The notes: a model not told the origin generated them from the sequence alone. DNA of 64,000 bases from Lineus longissimus (GCF_910592395.1 NC_088309.1:26974599-27038598), one strand, 5' to 3'; positions 1 to 11,157 are shown, numbered from the stretch's first letter. Program-made: numbers and translations.

Positions 1-2780
1 GCAGCAACACGAAGCTGACGTCGTTTGCGGAATGCGGGACAGGCACATTAAATATGGAATTTTACAACATCAGTATCACGCCATAAACAGAACAAAATAA
101 AAATGAAATAACTGAATATATAGCTGACAATTGAGGTTTGCCGTTACGCGCATAGCCAGCGTATGCTATGTTGCCATCATATGACGCGACATGGTACTGA
201 GCTGGTAGCTTTCCTCTTTTCTCTTCAGGTATAGATTGGCAGTTGTAACCTTTGGAGATCTGAATGCCAAACGTATTTAGTTGGATTAGACTATACATGG
301 TTATCCATCATCAGTCAGAAGACTCCACAACAATATGGTGGATTTTCACTTAATAATCCTTGAATAATCCACGCAAAACTTAAGATGCACTGTATACATG
401 CAAGCTGAAGTGATTCATCACTCAGTTGATATCTATCCTACCTTAATTGATTAGCATATCCAGCAGACCTACAAGACAGAATTGGTAGAAGGTCGGGGGT
501 TAAGCGATGGTCAGGAAGCAATTATCAATTCATCATCAAGCGTATTTTTGACAACACATTATGCATACAGACGCAGAGGCAACGATTTCCATGTGATATC
601 CATCATCTGCAAACGATTTGGATATTCACCATTATATTTCAAAGGAAAACGTTTTTCATGGACTGGACAGCTACCGTACCTTTATGTTGCCAATTGCTGC
701 TGACTTAAGATAAGGTCATCAACCAACAGCTCCAATTCCGACCCTAGGTTTCTGCTTTTTGCAGATGTACGCCACTGATGAGTTTGCACGATGGCTCAAG
801 CAATCGCGTGTCGGAATCTTTGCATGTACTTTATACAATGTTGTATCTTCTAATAAAACTCATCACTTGGATAACTGCCTGCAACACTTAATAACAGCAT
901 GTTAGCCATTATGAGTTAATTCCCATGATACGATCCATCAGCTGAGGTAAAAGCTCATACAGTGCTTCGATGTGTGGTTGATCATAAGAAGAACGAAACA
1001 ACCACATGAACTCTTTCATGACTGCAGATCTAGTAGCTTCTTTTACCAAACTCTGGCTATGAACCAACCTTTGCGGTGATAGAAGACAACGTCATTTTAG
1101 AACGAACTTTTGCAGTCGTTTCAGATGCTGAGGTCAAGAATTTGTCAGGCATCTCTCGCTAGCGCGTGAACCAATTTGCGACACCTTAACACTCACTGTC
1201 CGATGGTTAAAGGTTGGTGGAAATCCATATAAATGAAGGCCAAGAAGAAACTGAACTGCAAGAAACTGGTTCTAAGTCTCGCAGGTGTAAAGAAAAACCA
1301 TATTATCCTTCTGCTTATGTTACGGTGTTTTCTTTATAATCCCAGTGACTTACCATTGTTTTCAAATATCATCCAGAGGCTCCCTAGTATCCTTCTTATA
1401 GTCTTTGCCAGGTATGCTTTTTCAGGTGCCAGGTCACTGACATGATACTCAACGCTCTAATGAGCGATAAGTACAGAAAAATAGTTAAAATTCTTAGGTT
1501 TAGTCAGCTATTTGAACAATACTGATTTTGATTTCGACAGGTTGTTTTTGGCATGTGATGCCTCATGTCTGACAAGCCGTTTTGGTCAGATCGGATCACA
1601 TGGACGCCCCTGGCAGTATTCGACATATCTCCTACAAGTCTACTCTTGAAGAAAGTTCGAACACAGGACTTGGATGTAAGTCAGCACGGAGGGGATTGTA
1701 GACAGTACATTCTTAAGTTGGCAAGAAAATGTATCTGTAGACGGTTTATTTTATTCGACGCTTTCGTCTCACTTGTCAGAAAGGACATAATTCCTGATCA
1801 AACTCGTAGAGACAAGAAAACAATTTGATGTCCTTGATTGAATGATGCCATCACAGCATCCCAAAAGGTCTACCTTTATGGCGTATTTTGATAGCCCATC
1901 TGTCAAAACAAGGAAGGGAATCAGATCGAATGTTGGTCAACCTGAAACAGCCTCTCTGTTGGTTTAACATCGGAGAAGGCCTTTGACATGGATGTTACTG
2001 CTCTTCCATACTGGTCAATGGATTGAGAGTCCAACCTCTTTTCAAAATTATCTTTGTTGCTATACCTACGGCACGGTACCTTAAAGACAATCATAATTAC
2101 TAATTAGAGAAGTCTCTGAGGAACCTGAAATCTGTGAACCTGCTGAAGCGAATGTTTGGTATTTACCACCTGGTAAGCTACAGGTGGAAGTCATTCGGAG
2201 ATGAATTACAACAATCGTGGCTCTACCTGCTTCGAAAGTTACATTTTCCTTTCGCAACCAAGAAACAAATGAATAGACCAACAGAATCCAAACAGGAGCG
2301 GTAATGATGACAAAGCACCGGGTGTTGGATACCTTATTCAGACCAATTTCGTATGAAACGAATGCTGTTTTGAGTCCAAGGTTGATTTGGACAAAAAGAC
2401 GCTTTTGCAACGGATGACTCATTTAGTCTGCGAATCCCGCATATCGTTTGGCGGGTAAAGATATTTCTACAATGCAATGTGTTACATGTAGTCTGATGTA
2501 TGATTCCTATATAATCACGATGCACCATCAAGCAATAAACAACCAGAATTATACACCCAGGCTTTAACAATAAACTACAGCCACAGCCCTACGTCTAGAA
2601 TTGAGACGCGAAGAGAGCCTGGTAACCACAGGAAGTAGCAAAAGTTAAGAAAACCAGAACAATTTTAATACTCTCTGCAGATTTCACCTGCCATTGGCAA
2701 GCACGAAAATCACAAGGTCACCATATCACCATAGCCTGGCTATGAGAAGCGACGAAAATCTCCACCCTAACATGAAAGCG
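1..2780. other. Gene-free stretch, no confident feature
   Basis: I find no exon with good splice sites on either strand. A minus-strand open frame at 62-298 has a coding-like composition (Gly, Asn, Tyr and Lys rich, with a segment reading YDGNIAYAGYARNGKP) after an acceptor-like CAG, but it has no clear donor and no recognised family. It could be a decayed transposase fragment or an exon of a gene lying to the left. The other open frames here look like chance. Confidence 0.5.
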
Positions 2781-2783
2781 TTG

Positions 2784-2851
2784 GTGGATCAACGGTTAGA
2801 ATGCTAGACTGTCGACCTGGTGGTCACGGGTTCGACTCCCGGTGAATCCAC
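2784..2851 (+). repeat. tRNA-like sequence (Asp-type GTC anticodon), probable SINE head
   Basis: The stretch carries a perfect pol III B box (GGTTCGACTCC, 2829-2839), an A-box-like TGGATCAACGG starting at 2785, and an anticodon-loop-like CTGTCGA with GTC in the anticodon position. The ends GTGGAT and ATCCAC (2784-2789 and 2846-2851) can pair. It is only about 68 nt. The D region is short, and the T stem and anticodon stem contain mismatches or a bulge, so it does not fold as a normal cloverleaf. It is followed by T-rich sequence and ATT/ATC repeats. I read it as a tRNA pseudogene or the head of a tRNA-derived SINE rather than a working tRNA gene. Confidence 0.6.
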
Positions 2852-2904
2852 TTCATCATTTCTTTTTTTCTCTCTTCATTTTGGTGTTATTCATTCATTC
2901 ATGT

Positions 2905-2945
2905 ACATATATCATTATTATCTTATTATCATTATCATTATCAAG
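2905..2945. repeat. AT-rich simple repeat after the tRNA-like sequence
   Basis: Imperfect CATTATTAT and CATTATC units follow a T-rich tract (2861-2880). This would fit the A/T-rich simple-repeat tail of a SINE whose head is the tRNA-like sequence just upstream. The far boundary and any target-site duplication are not clear. Confidence 0.4.
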
Positions 2946-3643
2946 GTTTGAGAATAAAGACAACAGGCACGATCACAGCAAGGACATTAGTGTGTATATA
3001 GCATATCACACGAAGTGTTTTCACACTGACTGCCTACATCTTTCAATGCAACATTACACGCGTCCTCTCTCCATATTACAATGCTTTCCCCAGGCAATCT
3101 GCATGATTTTGTCCAAAGCATCGCTAGCTACACGATGGCGACTCGTGTAGAGTTATTAATGGACTAGTCACCGTTGCCATTATTGGGAATCAAAATGCAT
3201 GAACAGGTTGATTTTGATTCATTATGATGATGGATAAGCGCGTGTAGCTGATCGTGCACCTCTATTGTGCCGTGAATGACTACGCCCCTTTCATATTTGC
3301 AGACAGCCAGGAGCTGCAACTCTGTCGCCCGCATCTTCACACAATGGTCCACCGTGATCGTGTATTAGAGACAGAAATAAGTTCAAAATCAGGCGCGATC
3401 GCGAATACCGGCGTATTATATCAAGTATTCTCTTACATCATTAATGGATAACCAAGAAGGAAGAATGAACAAAAATATTAAAAGAACGTCAACTTCAGAC
3501 GTCCATCTCCCTGTATACATGGCTACCCTTTTCCATGTACATGTACATGGCTGCTTGTTCTGCCAAGTGTCTCCCATACGCCAGAATTGATTTTACCATT
3601 AAAGATGATTAACGACAAGATTATGCCCAGTCTACGAACCAGC

Positions 3644-3912
3644 CTACCTTAAACTCATAGGAGTATGGCATGCGGCACTGTAGTCCAGATCTAAAGAAAC
3701 CGTCGGAGGGACAGTCTCCACCCGTTCCACTTTTGGGGGTAACCGCGCACTCTGGACAGGGCGTCTTGCGAAGTATTTCCTGGCGGTATAGTTGGCAGGC
3801 ACGGCGCTCCTACATCGTGCAGGTGATGGGGTGGGTTCTTTTTCCTCATCACGATGAGAGAGGTAGGACGTCATCGCCTTCTGCATGATGTAGTCATACT
3901 CATGGTCAAGAT
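3644..3912 (-). CDS. Last recognised exon of the minus-strand unknown gene
   Basis: On the minus strand an acceptor TTTCCTAG precedes an open segment that starts in phase 2 and encodes DLDHEYDYIMQKAMTSYLSH, then a basic Pro/Arg-rich stretch with ARKYFARRPVQSARLPP. It ends HTPMSLR followed by TAG (3644-3646). The same bases also form a good donor (AAG/GTAGGC at 3648/3647), so the stop may be spliced out. In that case a short terminal exon at 3280-3334, following a CTAATAC branch-like site, would add 17 residues. I prefer the simple reading with the stop used. No known domain is seen. Confidence 0.65.
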
Positions 3913-4574
3913 CTAGGAAACAGCAGATACAAGAATAGAAAACATCTTACCAACATGTGTAAAGATTCCGTGAGACAGAACAGAACCAAAGATCTAATCC
4001 TACAGCTTTTTCTTGCGTTATCCTTCACCCAGTGGCCGCCATTCCCAGAAAACCTTTCTCCAAGCCTCACTCCCGTTCTCACTCCCCGGATCAATACAAA
4101 TTATGTAGCCGACAGAAAATTCGGGATGCTTTAATCAATACGCTCTCGTGGCTCCCATGACAACCAGTTGGCAATGACTGGGTTCATTCAGAGGCAGAGG
4201 CAGCTTGAGCATAGACGGCGCTAGAACCGGTCCAACTTGGTTCCAAGCGGTGAGAAGACAAATCTGACGCACGCCTCCTTACAGATTTTATTGGAACACC
4301 AACTGAGAAACTCCGATTCTGTCAACAGGCTATACTAGACCAATACTTGTTTGTCTCCTGGCTTCGTTCCACACATCATAACAACACTTTTCGGGTAGAA
4401 AGAGGGATGCTTCACAGCAGCATCATGCTGTAGCGTTGGTACAACGATTTAACTACGTACTAAGCAACCAATTCCAGAACGAAGCGTGAGTTATAGATAA
4501 CGAATGGTAAGTTTCAATGTCGCCATCTTTCAGATCGAGATTGAAAGAAACTGAGAGAATGCTTAGTAGCTTAC

Positions 4575-4629
4575 CATATCCCGCAGCGGTTAAGGGTCCG
4601 CTGTCCAGAAAGCCTTGTGGGGGACAGTC
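4575..4629 (-). CDS. Small internal exon of the minus-strand unknown gene
   Basis: This 55-nt exon lies between a strong acceptor (TGTCATTTCAG) and a strong donor (ATG/GTAAGC). It encodes DCPPQGFLDSGPLTAAGY plus one base, which joins the AT at the start of the next exon to make Asp. It starts in phase 0 and ends in phase 1, compatible with both candidate first exons and with exon 3644-3912. No domain is recognised in this Gly/Pro-rich linker. Confidence 0.65.
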
Positions 4630-4777
4630 CTGAAATGACAGAGAAACAAACTGTACAGTTGTAAAGCAATGCCCCAAGCAACTAGATGTTAAGTTTGAGC
4701 ATACGGCCAGGTCTTTCCGTCTTTCTTCCCAATTAAATTACCATCGTCAGCTGGCTGGTTGCTTGACCTCTGAAAAC

Positions 4778-4778
<1 letters not shown>

Positions 4779-4863
<85 letters not shown>
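4779..4863. repeat. (GAT)n / (ATC)n trinucleotide microsatellite, about 28 units
   Basis: An uninterrupted trinucleotide tract of about 85 bp lies in an intron of the minus-strand gene, 150 bp upstream of exon 4575-4629. In one minus-strand frame it reads as a run of histidines, which is an artefact of the repeat and not a protein. Interrupted GATGATG copies follow at about 4890. Confidence 0.97.
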
Positions 4864-4865
<2 letters not shown>

Positions 4866-6682
4866 CATGGATGAATTTGATGCTTAAGACGATGATGATG
4901 GAAGGAATATGGTCAATCATCTCAGACAAATCAGGAGTAATTTACCCAAAAGTTGGGAACAACAACCTACCTTATTCGCGTAGGATTCACCCAAACGATA
5001 CATCCGGAATGACTAAATTGGAGGTTGGAAAATGTCAGAGAGTTTTCTATCAGCCACACACATTCATGGAGGCTTGATTAGGGCTCCATTGCCGACTATA
5101 ACATCAGGATCAATGAACTTAACTATACTCCTCATTCGATTAGGTGCATTTATAGATAGGCCTACCTGTTGTCACCAATAATCACATCGCCAACGCACAT
5201 ATCATAAAAGAATAAAGTTCTCTACATCACAATCGTATTATTGATAGTTAACCTGCTTGAATTAGCAAGATAGTTCATCGCACCAGTAAGCTTTAAGCAG
5301 CCTTGAATAGACTTACAACCTATTATATAATGCATGCTTATTGATGCATCGTATCAAAGGCGAATCGATTGCCCCAGTTTATACTTTGAAGTGCGTGCCA
5401 GACTAATTGAAAATAAGCGTCTTTATTTTTTTTGTTCGATGGGCCGTTACCTGTTTTATATGATGCATAGTACTTTGAATAGAAAACGTCTACTGATCTG
5501 CTTTGCTCGCCTGAACAGTCTTCGAATGATAAGAACTCTTAGAAATAAAGTTTTGTGTGAATTTTTTTAGGGTTCTGCAGCCAACAAAGATATGCACCAA
5601 CAGTAGAGGTTCTTCAGGAAAATCAAAAATCGCGAAAGGTCCAACCACAGTGTAACATTGCATAAAGTAATAAAAAACAGATGGCAAATAATGGTAAAAT
5701 TTCAATCAAGCAAGCCAATTCGACATGCTTTACCAGAATTGTGCCCTGATATATGGACCCGGCAAATTTTGATGTGAAAAAAGGACTGACCCTTTGAAAT
5801 GTAATATATTATAACATTATGCCTTCACTGCAAAACCATATTGTAAACATTCGGATTGATTTAAATTATGCTCCATGATGGAAAAGCCTTGTATTTGCCA
5901 TGGGTTTGTTTACATTTAAACTTATTTCCTTAATGATTAAATTCTTACACCCTACCTTTGTAAACTATTCCAATATTTTCATGTTGACGTGATAAAACCC
6001 CCGACAACCTTGTAGTTTTAGCAAACAAGTGCAATATAACACCAGTCATACAATCATCCGCCTTCAATCGAAACGTGCATGGGATTACAATAACCAATTT
6101 ATGTACAGAATTATAAGTATTTTTATCATGAGATTCAACTCTCGATCATGTCACGTAAATGGAACACTTTTTTCACCATTTACATAGATATATCCCAAAT
6201 AAAGAGTTTTCTACAAATTGAAAAGTTACTGTGTATTTGGTAAACATGACGTTCCCATTTAGTATGCTTTAATAATTCTTGACACACAGGTCGATAATGT
6301 CATACATTTTGGCCATCAGATATAATGTAATTCAAAGCTAATTGAGTTTTACGAGACAGTCCTAACTATAGCATTGACAAAGCCGCAGATAGATCTGACA
6401 AGCTTTAGTCAAAAAGTGAAGAACCGACAACAAAGGACAACACACAGGCTTTAGGGGCTCCATGAACCGAGAAAGTCTGTCATTATAGGGCTAGTTAATA
6501 TCGAGCTTGACACATATATTTAAGAAAGCTTTATTCACTTTCACCTTTTCTATCATGTCATTTGAGTTAGCTTGCTATGATTATATAGTTTAAAGTAGAT
6601 ATCATGGCATCATGGAGGACAATCTGCAGCAAATACTGTAAATAACAAAGTCTTATATGTTACCTTGAGCTATCAAGCTGAA

Positions 6683-6818
6683 CCAGGGCCCAGCTGTAAG
6701 AAAGCATTTTAGCTTATAACATCATGTTGACATGTTGTTTCATGTACATCAATGCACATGTAACAGCATGTGAGCATGATGTTATGAGCTAACATGCTTT
6801 CTAACAACGGGACCCAGG
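6683..6818. mobile_element. Palindromic MITE, copy 1
   Basis: The two halves are near-perfect inverted copies. The left half begins CCAGGGCCCAGCTGTAAGAA. The reverse complement of the right half begins CTGGGTCCCGTTGTTAGAAA, and both continue AGCAT, TTAGCT, ATAACATCATG and CATGT to a central CATGTACATCAATG. Arms are about 66 bp with almost no loop. There is no coding capacity. A shorter relative lies at 14831-14891. The target-site duplication is not certain. Confidence 0.75.
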
Positions 6819-7099
6819 AGCTTCCAGGCCTCTTGACTGCATCATTACTACAACTCTACCAGTAACTTAAAGACAGTAGTGGATAGCAGCGCATCAAAGT
6901 TAACCAAGAGCCGAACGTTTCGCAAAGGAAAGAAGAAGGAAGCCGTTTCTACACAGAAGCCTTGAGAAAAGCGACCCTTTGGCTTCAATATAAAGAAGGA
7001 AGAACGCCGACCACCCTGATCGGATATGATCAAATCAACATAAACTGTAATTGGAACTGGAGAGATAAAGTTTATCTCTGCTCCTTCAATACTGTTGCC

Positions 7100-7276
7100 A
7101 ACATTCTGACTTTGTCCATACCTTCTTACCATGCTGAACCTGCATCCAGGACCGGTTCAATCTTCTGACTATGTCCATACCTTCTTACCATGCTGAACCT
7201 GCATCCAGGACCGGTTCAACATTCTGACTATGTCCATACCTTCTTACCATGCTGAACCTGCATCCAGGACCGGTTC
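7100..7276. repeat. 59-bp tandem triplication
   Basis: Three consecutive copies start at 7100, 7159 and 7218. Each reads AACATTCTGACT (AATCTTCTGACT in copy 2), then CCATACCTTCTTACCATGCTGAACC..., ending GGACCGGTTC. Copies differ at only a few positions, so the expansion is recent. It sits about 130 bp 3' of the proximal first exon of the minus-strand gene, inside its intron. Confidence 0.95.
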
Positions 7277-7408
7277 ATACGTTGAACATGATCAAGTACG
7301 ACATATGGTGACATTTATTCTCGAACAGAGAACGTGCTAGGAGAAGAAGCCAATATTCGCCCATGCAATCTACCCCATCCATCATGAAGATTAAGCTCGT
7401 CATCTTAC

Positions 7409-7591
7409 CCCATTCTGCTCTACCTCATCCCTGTCCACCTCGTTCTCCTTCCGTGCCGATGGGATCCTGATAGAACTTATCTTCCTCCCGGTCACGCAGA
7501 TCGGGCACTCAGACTCCTCATCCGAGCTCAGCTCATCAAGGTTCTGCAGTCTGAAACCCTTGCTCATCGTCGGCGCCGGAAGCATGTTCAT
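7409..7591 (-). CDS. Proximal candidate first exon of the minus-strand unknown gene
   Basis: From ATG at 7591 the exon encodes 61 residues beginning MNMLPAPTMSKGFRLQNLDE and continuing with an acidic serine stretch (LSSDEESECP, residues 21-30) and basic segments, ending VEQNG at a strong donor (GGG/GTAAGA). It ends in phase 0 and joins exon 4575-4629 without a stop. The bases upstream contain no convincing acceptor within 70 nt, so it is probably a transcription start exon. CPIC (residues 29-32) is a single Cys pair and not a zinc finger on its own. Alternative start: Met3 or Met9. Confidence 0.65.
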
Positions 7592-9184
7592 TCACCGTGG
7601 TTCATCGCAGGTTAATTACAGAGTTACAAGACACCCGAATCTCGACATTAACAAAAAATCACTGGAGTTGGAGTGCGTTCACAGTAGACTCTTATCACCA
7701 TCATCTCAGATTACCGATTGCACTTAATATTGAAACGTCCTGTGTGTCAATGTTAATTTTGAGATTCACCACGAAAATTAGTCCTCATTGGACTCCTGCC
7801 TTGTTACATTGAATATGATCCGCACAATTTAGTGGGAACCAATAACGGAAATGTGCACGGGCGTTGCCACGAAGAATATGCAATATTTTCACTGGTATGT
7901 CGCATGTAGTACCCTGTCTCGTTACCATTAGTACTCCAACCCTGATTCACCAACCTATATAAAGGCCAACATTAACCTAAGAACAGTCGTCTGCACGCAA
8001 TGATGAGAAAAACAAAACAAACTGCTATCAAATATTCTAGCCCGAGGGCCTGCTCTTTCCAAGCTTAATGTGCGATCCGAAATTAAAGGAGGTGGTGGAT
8101 CGTTAATGGAAGAAATAATATTTATCGAATCTTTCAAAAGTCATGGGTCACACCTTTTCAGTGAAGCTTCAAATGATATCCAGTTGTACAACCTGAAGAA
8201 GCGTTCGGTCGTTGATGAAATTCCGTTGTCCCGATGCTATCCTTGAGCCATCATAATACAAATTTAAACTTCCGTAAAACGTGTGTTGACAAGGTAAAAA
8301 TCGGGTCAGCAGTATAATCCTCAAGGCGATAGTGAGAGCGACCCGAGTATGTGTCTACCATGGGTCTGAATGACAAATGAAGACGTATGTACTTTGTTAA
8401 TCAAACAGCATCGAGATTCGTGTCCACAATGAAAGTAATACGCGAAGTCCCTCGATCGAGATCGAGCTGGACGGGCGGTCTGGATGTCGTCCAAACCCGA
8501 AATGACATATAATATAGTGTGAACAAATATCAGATGGCATTAATGGAAGCATATTCTTGTGTTGAAATAATGGATTAGTTTAAGGCGGTTAACCTCATGC
8601 GGTAACAGTACTGTTGTCCATCCAAGGTTCTCCACCGGCACTTCCCCGGCCAAATCAACCTTTTCTCAAACGTATTACTTTCCAGCAACTTACATACTGA
8701 TTCTCTGCAGCGTCTATGATACTAGCTTATCCACAGCCCCATAAAAAAGTTCACCGTGTAACCTTATTCACAACTATTCTACAACCAACAGCGTCGTGTA
8801 ATTTATATGGAAATCCAACAGAGCAATGCAGTCCACAAAAAAAATTCAAAAAGTAATTTGACAATAATGTGCTTTAAGCTTCTTCGCGTTTTAAAAGACA
8901 TTTTTGAAAATCGGATCATCAGAGAGCACGTCTAAAATAGGATTATGATTTTTGTTAGGGGATTATCTAGCTTTCAGCTAAGTTCCTTATAAAATGTATC
9001 AGCGAAGATAATTAACGCCTCGTTTGAAGACCAAAATTTAATAATTCGAATGGGTTATTACCGTCTAAGATAAAATTGGTCAAAAATAGAATTCGTTTAG
9101 ATCCTGTGAGCAATTCTTTATCGTGTAATGAACAATACATGTATGTTATTTTGATACCTAGCCCATTTTCGGTTCGTGTCAGTC
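7592..9184. other. Non-coding stretch 5' of the proximal first exon
   Basis: This is intronic for the distal isoform and promoter-proximal for the other. Small open frames such as the one at 7955-8137 on the minus strand lack paired splice sites. I see no further feature. Confidence 0.5.
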
Positions 9185-9193
9185 AATATGATG
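9185..9193. repeat. Left target-site duplication of the foldback element
   Basis: AATATGATG immediately precedes the left terminal inverted repeat and is repeated exactly after the right terminus at 10256-10264. Confidence 0.9.
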
Positions 9194-10255
9194 GGGTGTC
9201 TATAAACCGAAGACCAAAGACCGAAGACCGAAGATCGAAGATGGAAGACCCCCCCAAAACTATAAAACGAAGATCCCCCCAACTATAAAAGGAAGACCCT
9301 GATGTCAACTATAAAACGAAGATCCCCCAACTATAAAAGGAAGACCCTAATGTCAACTATAAAACGAAGATCCCCCCAACTATAAAAGGAAGACCCTAAT
9401 TGGCCGTGTGATCAACTAACCTGCTGGGAGCCTATGACGATACACACACATGCACATAGAAACAGCTTCTGGACGAAGCTGAGGGCTGGCTATGATGAGT
9501 ACAGTGAGAAACTAGGTCATATTGGAGCACGGCTGCATGGTAACAGGTACGGGGCTCCCCGCCTTATGTAAACTGTGCCACTAAGCTGCTAAGGCTAGAC
9601 ACGACTGGTGTAGTACCCGGTACACTTACTTTCTCAAATCATTAATGTAGCATGGACCGAAAATGAAAACAAACTGTGCAGTAACTGAACATGAGAATGA
9701 AAACCATCAGGGTCTTCCTTTTATAGATGGGGGGATCTTCGTTTTATAGTTGACATTAGGGTCTTCCTTTTATAGTTGGGGGGATCTTCGTTTTATAGTT
9801 GACATCAGGGTCTTCCTTTTATAGTTGGGGGGATCTTCGTTTTATAGTTGACATTAGGGTCTTCCTTTTATAGATGGGGGGATCTTCGTTTTATAGTTGA
9901 CATTAGGGTCTTCCTTTTATAGATTGGGGGATCTTCGTTTTATAGTTGACATTAGGGTCTTCCTTTTATAGTTGGGGGGATCTTCGTTTTATAGTTGACA
10001 TCAGGGTCTTCCTTTTATAGTTGGGGGATCTTCGTTTTATAGTTGACATTAGGGTCTTCCTTTTATAGTTGGGGGGATCTTCGTTTTATAGTTGACATTA
10101 GGGTCTTCCTTTTATAGTTGGGGGGATCTTCGTTTTATAGTTGACATCAGGGTCTTCCTTTTATAGTTGGGGGGATCTTCGTTTTATAGTTTTGGGGGGG
10201 TCTTCCATCTTCGATCTTCGGTCTTCGGTCTTTGGTCTTCGGTTTATAGACACCC
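9194..10255. mobile_element. Foldback-type non-autonomous DNA transposon, 1,062 bp
   Basis: The termini are exact inverted repeats starting GGGTGTCTATAAACCGAAGA and continuing through GAAGACC and GAAGATC words into tandem arrays. The left arm (about 9194-9400) has three copies and the right arm (about 9709-10255) about ten copies of a 49-bp unit containing ACTATAAAACGAAGATCC and ACTATAAAAGGAAGACCC, in opposite orientation in the two arms. A unique loop of about 310 bp separates the arms and has no open frame of note. The 9-bp flanking duplication and tandem-repeat arms match the layout of Drosophila Foldback elements, and 9-bp duplications are also typical of Mutator-like elements. Transposition would need a transposase from elsewhere. 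Confidence 0.9.
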
Positions 10256-10264
10256 AATATGATG
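10256..10264. repeat. Right target-site duplication of the foldback element
   Basis: AATATGATG, identical to 9185-9193. An unmutated 9-bp pair suggests a recent insertion. Confidence 0.9.
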
Positions 10265-10850
10265 TTCCATTTTTCATGATGCGGCCTTCAGCGGTTCGTG
10301 ATATTAAGCTACGGTTAAAAGAGAAGTATCACACCAAACAATCCAAGTTAGGTCGATGGCCATAAAGAGTAAAGAAGAAGAGAACCTGGATGGAGATGGA
10401 GAAACCATTCAGTCAAATAACGAGAAGCGTGTGTGATAGAAAAGGCATGCATTTAAGTTTGTACTGAGTACAGTGTTTTAGCTTGCCACTGGTGCATGGG
10501 TCCACGCCGATCGAAAAAAGAACATGAAATTGATCAATTTGAGAACGTTAGAGATACCGAACATCGAACTTACCAATGGCCCACTCTATGTTGATCTGAG
10601 TGTTGACTTGAGAGATGGTCTCGCCCACCAGACAATCATAAATTTTTCATCTTAATGTTTATGTATTAAGCCCTAATTTGACTAAATTGTGCAGTATATT
10701 TCGTATTCTGGCCGAGTAAATAGGCTTAGTTAGTGTTTTATTGTCAACCTATGTGCATTGGAAAAGAGATTCACAGAGTGATGTCATCAGGATATCACGA
10801 TTTGTGCTCATGCAATATCACAATGAACATGATGAAGTAAACGTGTATGG

Positions 10851-11157
10851 CCTGATTTATCCGACAAAAGTCCGACATTGTCCGACTTTTCCAGAAAATA
10901 CCAGGGCTTCCCAAAATAGGGCATTAAAGATCAATGGCTTATGTTGAATGGGTTCATGAGGTGTGAGCCAAACACTCAAAGTGACCTAATTGAGTGAGCT
11001 ACTTAGTATTCGCAGTTATGGTCACTCTAGGTATTTGGTTTACACCTCATTAACCCCATCCAACATACCCCTTTGATCTTTATTGCCCTAATTGGGGAAG
11101 CCCTGGTATTTTTCAGGGAAAGATCGGACAATGTCGGACTTTTGTCGGATAATCAGG
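10851..11157. mobile_element. Inverted-repeat MITE, about 307 bp
   Basis: The left arm starts CCTGATTTATCCGACAAAAG, followed by TCCGACATTGTCCG. The right arm is its inverted copy, CGGACAATGTCGGACTTTTG followed by TCGGATAATCAGG. The similarity extends inward through CCAGGGCTTCCC, AAAGATCAA, ATGTTG and CATGAGGTGT, giving arms of about 120 bp around a short unique centre (about 10975-11030). No coding frame. The ORF at 10741-10947 only overlaps the left arm. I cannot define a target-site duplication. Confidence 0.8.

Noticed and set aside
2784-2851. Functional tRNA-Asp gene
   Set aside because: The D region is too short and the stems are mismatched for a normal cloverleaf. A SINE head or pseudogene fits better.
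4747-4929. Poly-histidine open frame on the minus strand
   Set aside because: It is the GAT microsatellite read in one frame. There are no splice sites and no conserved flanks.
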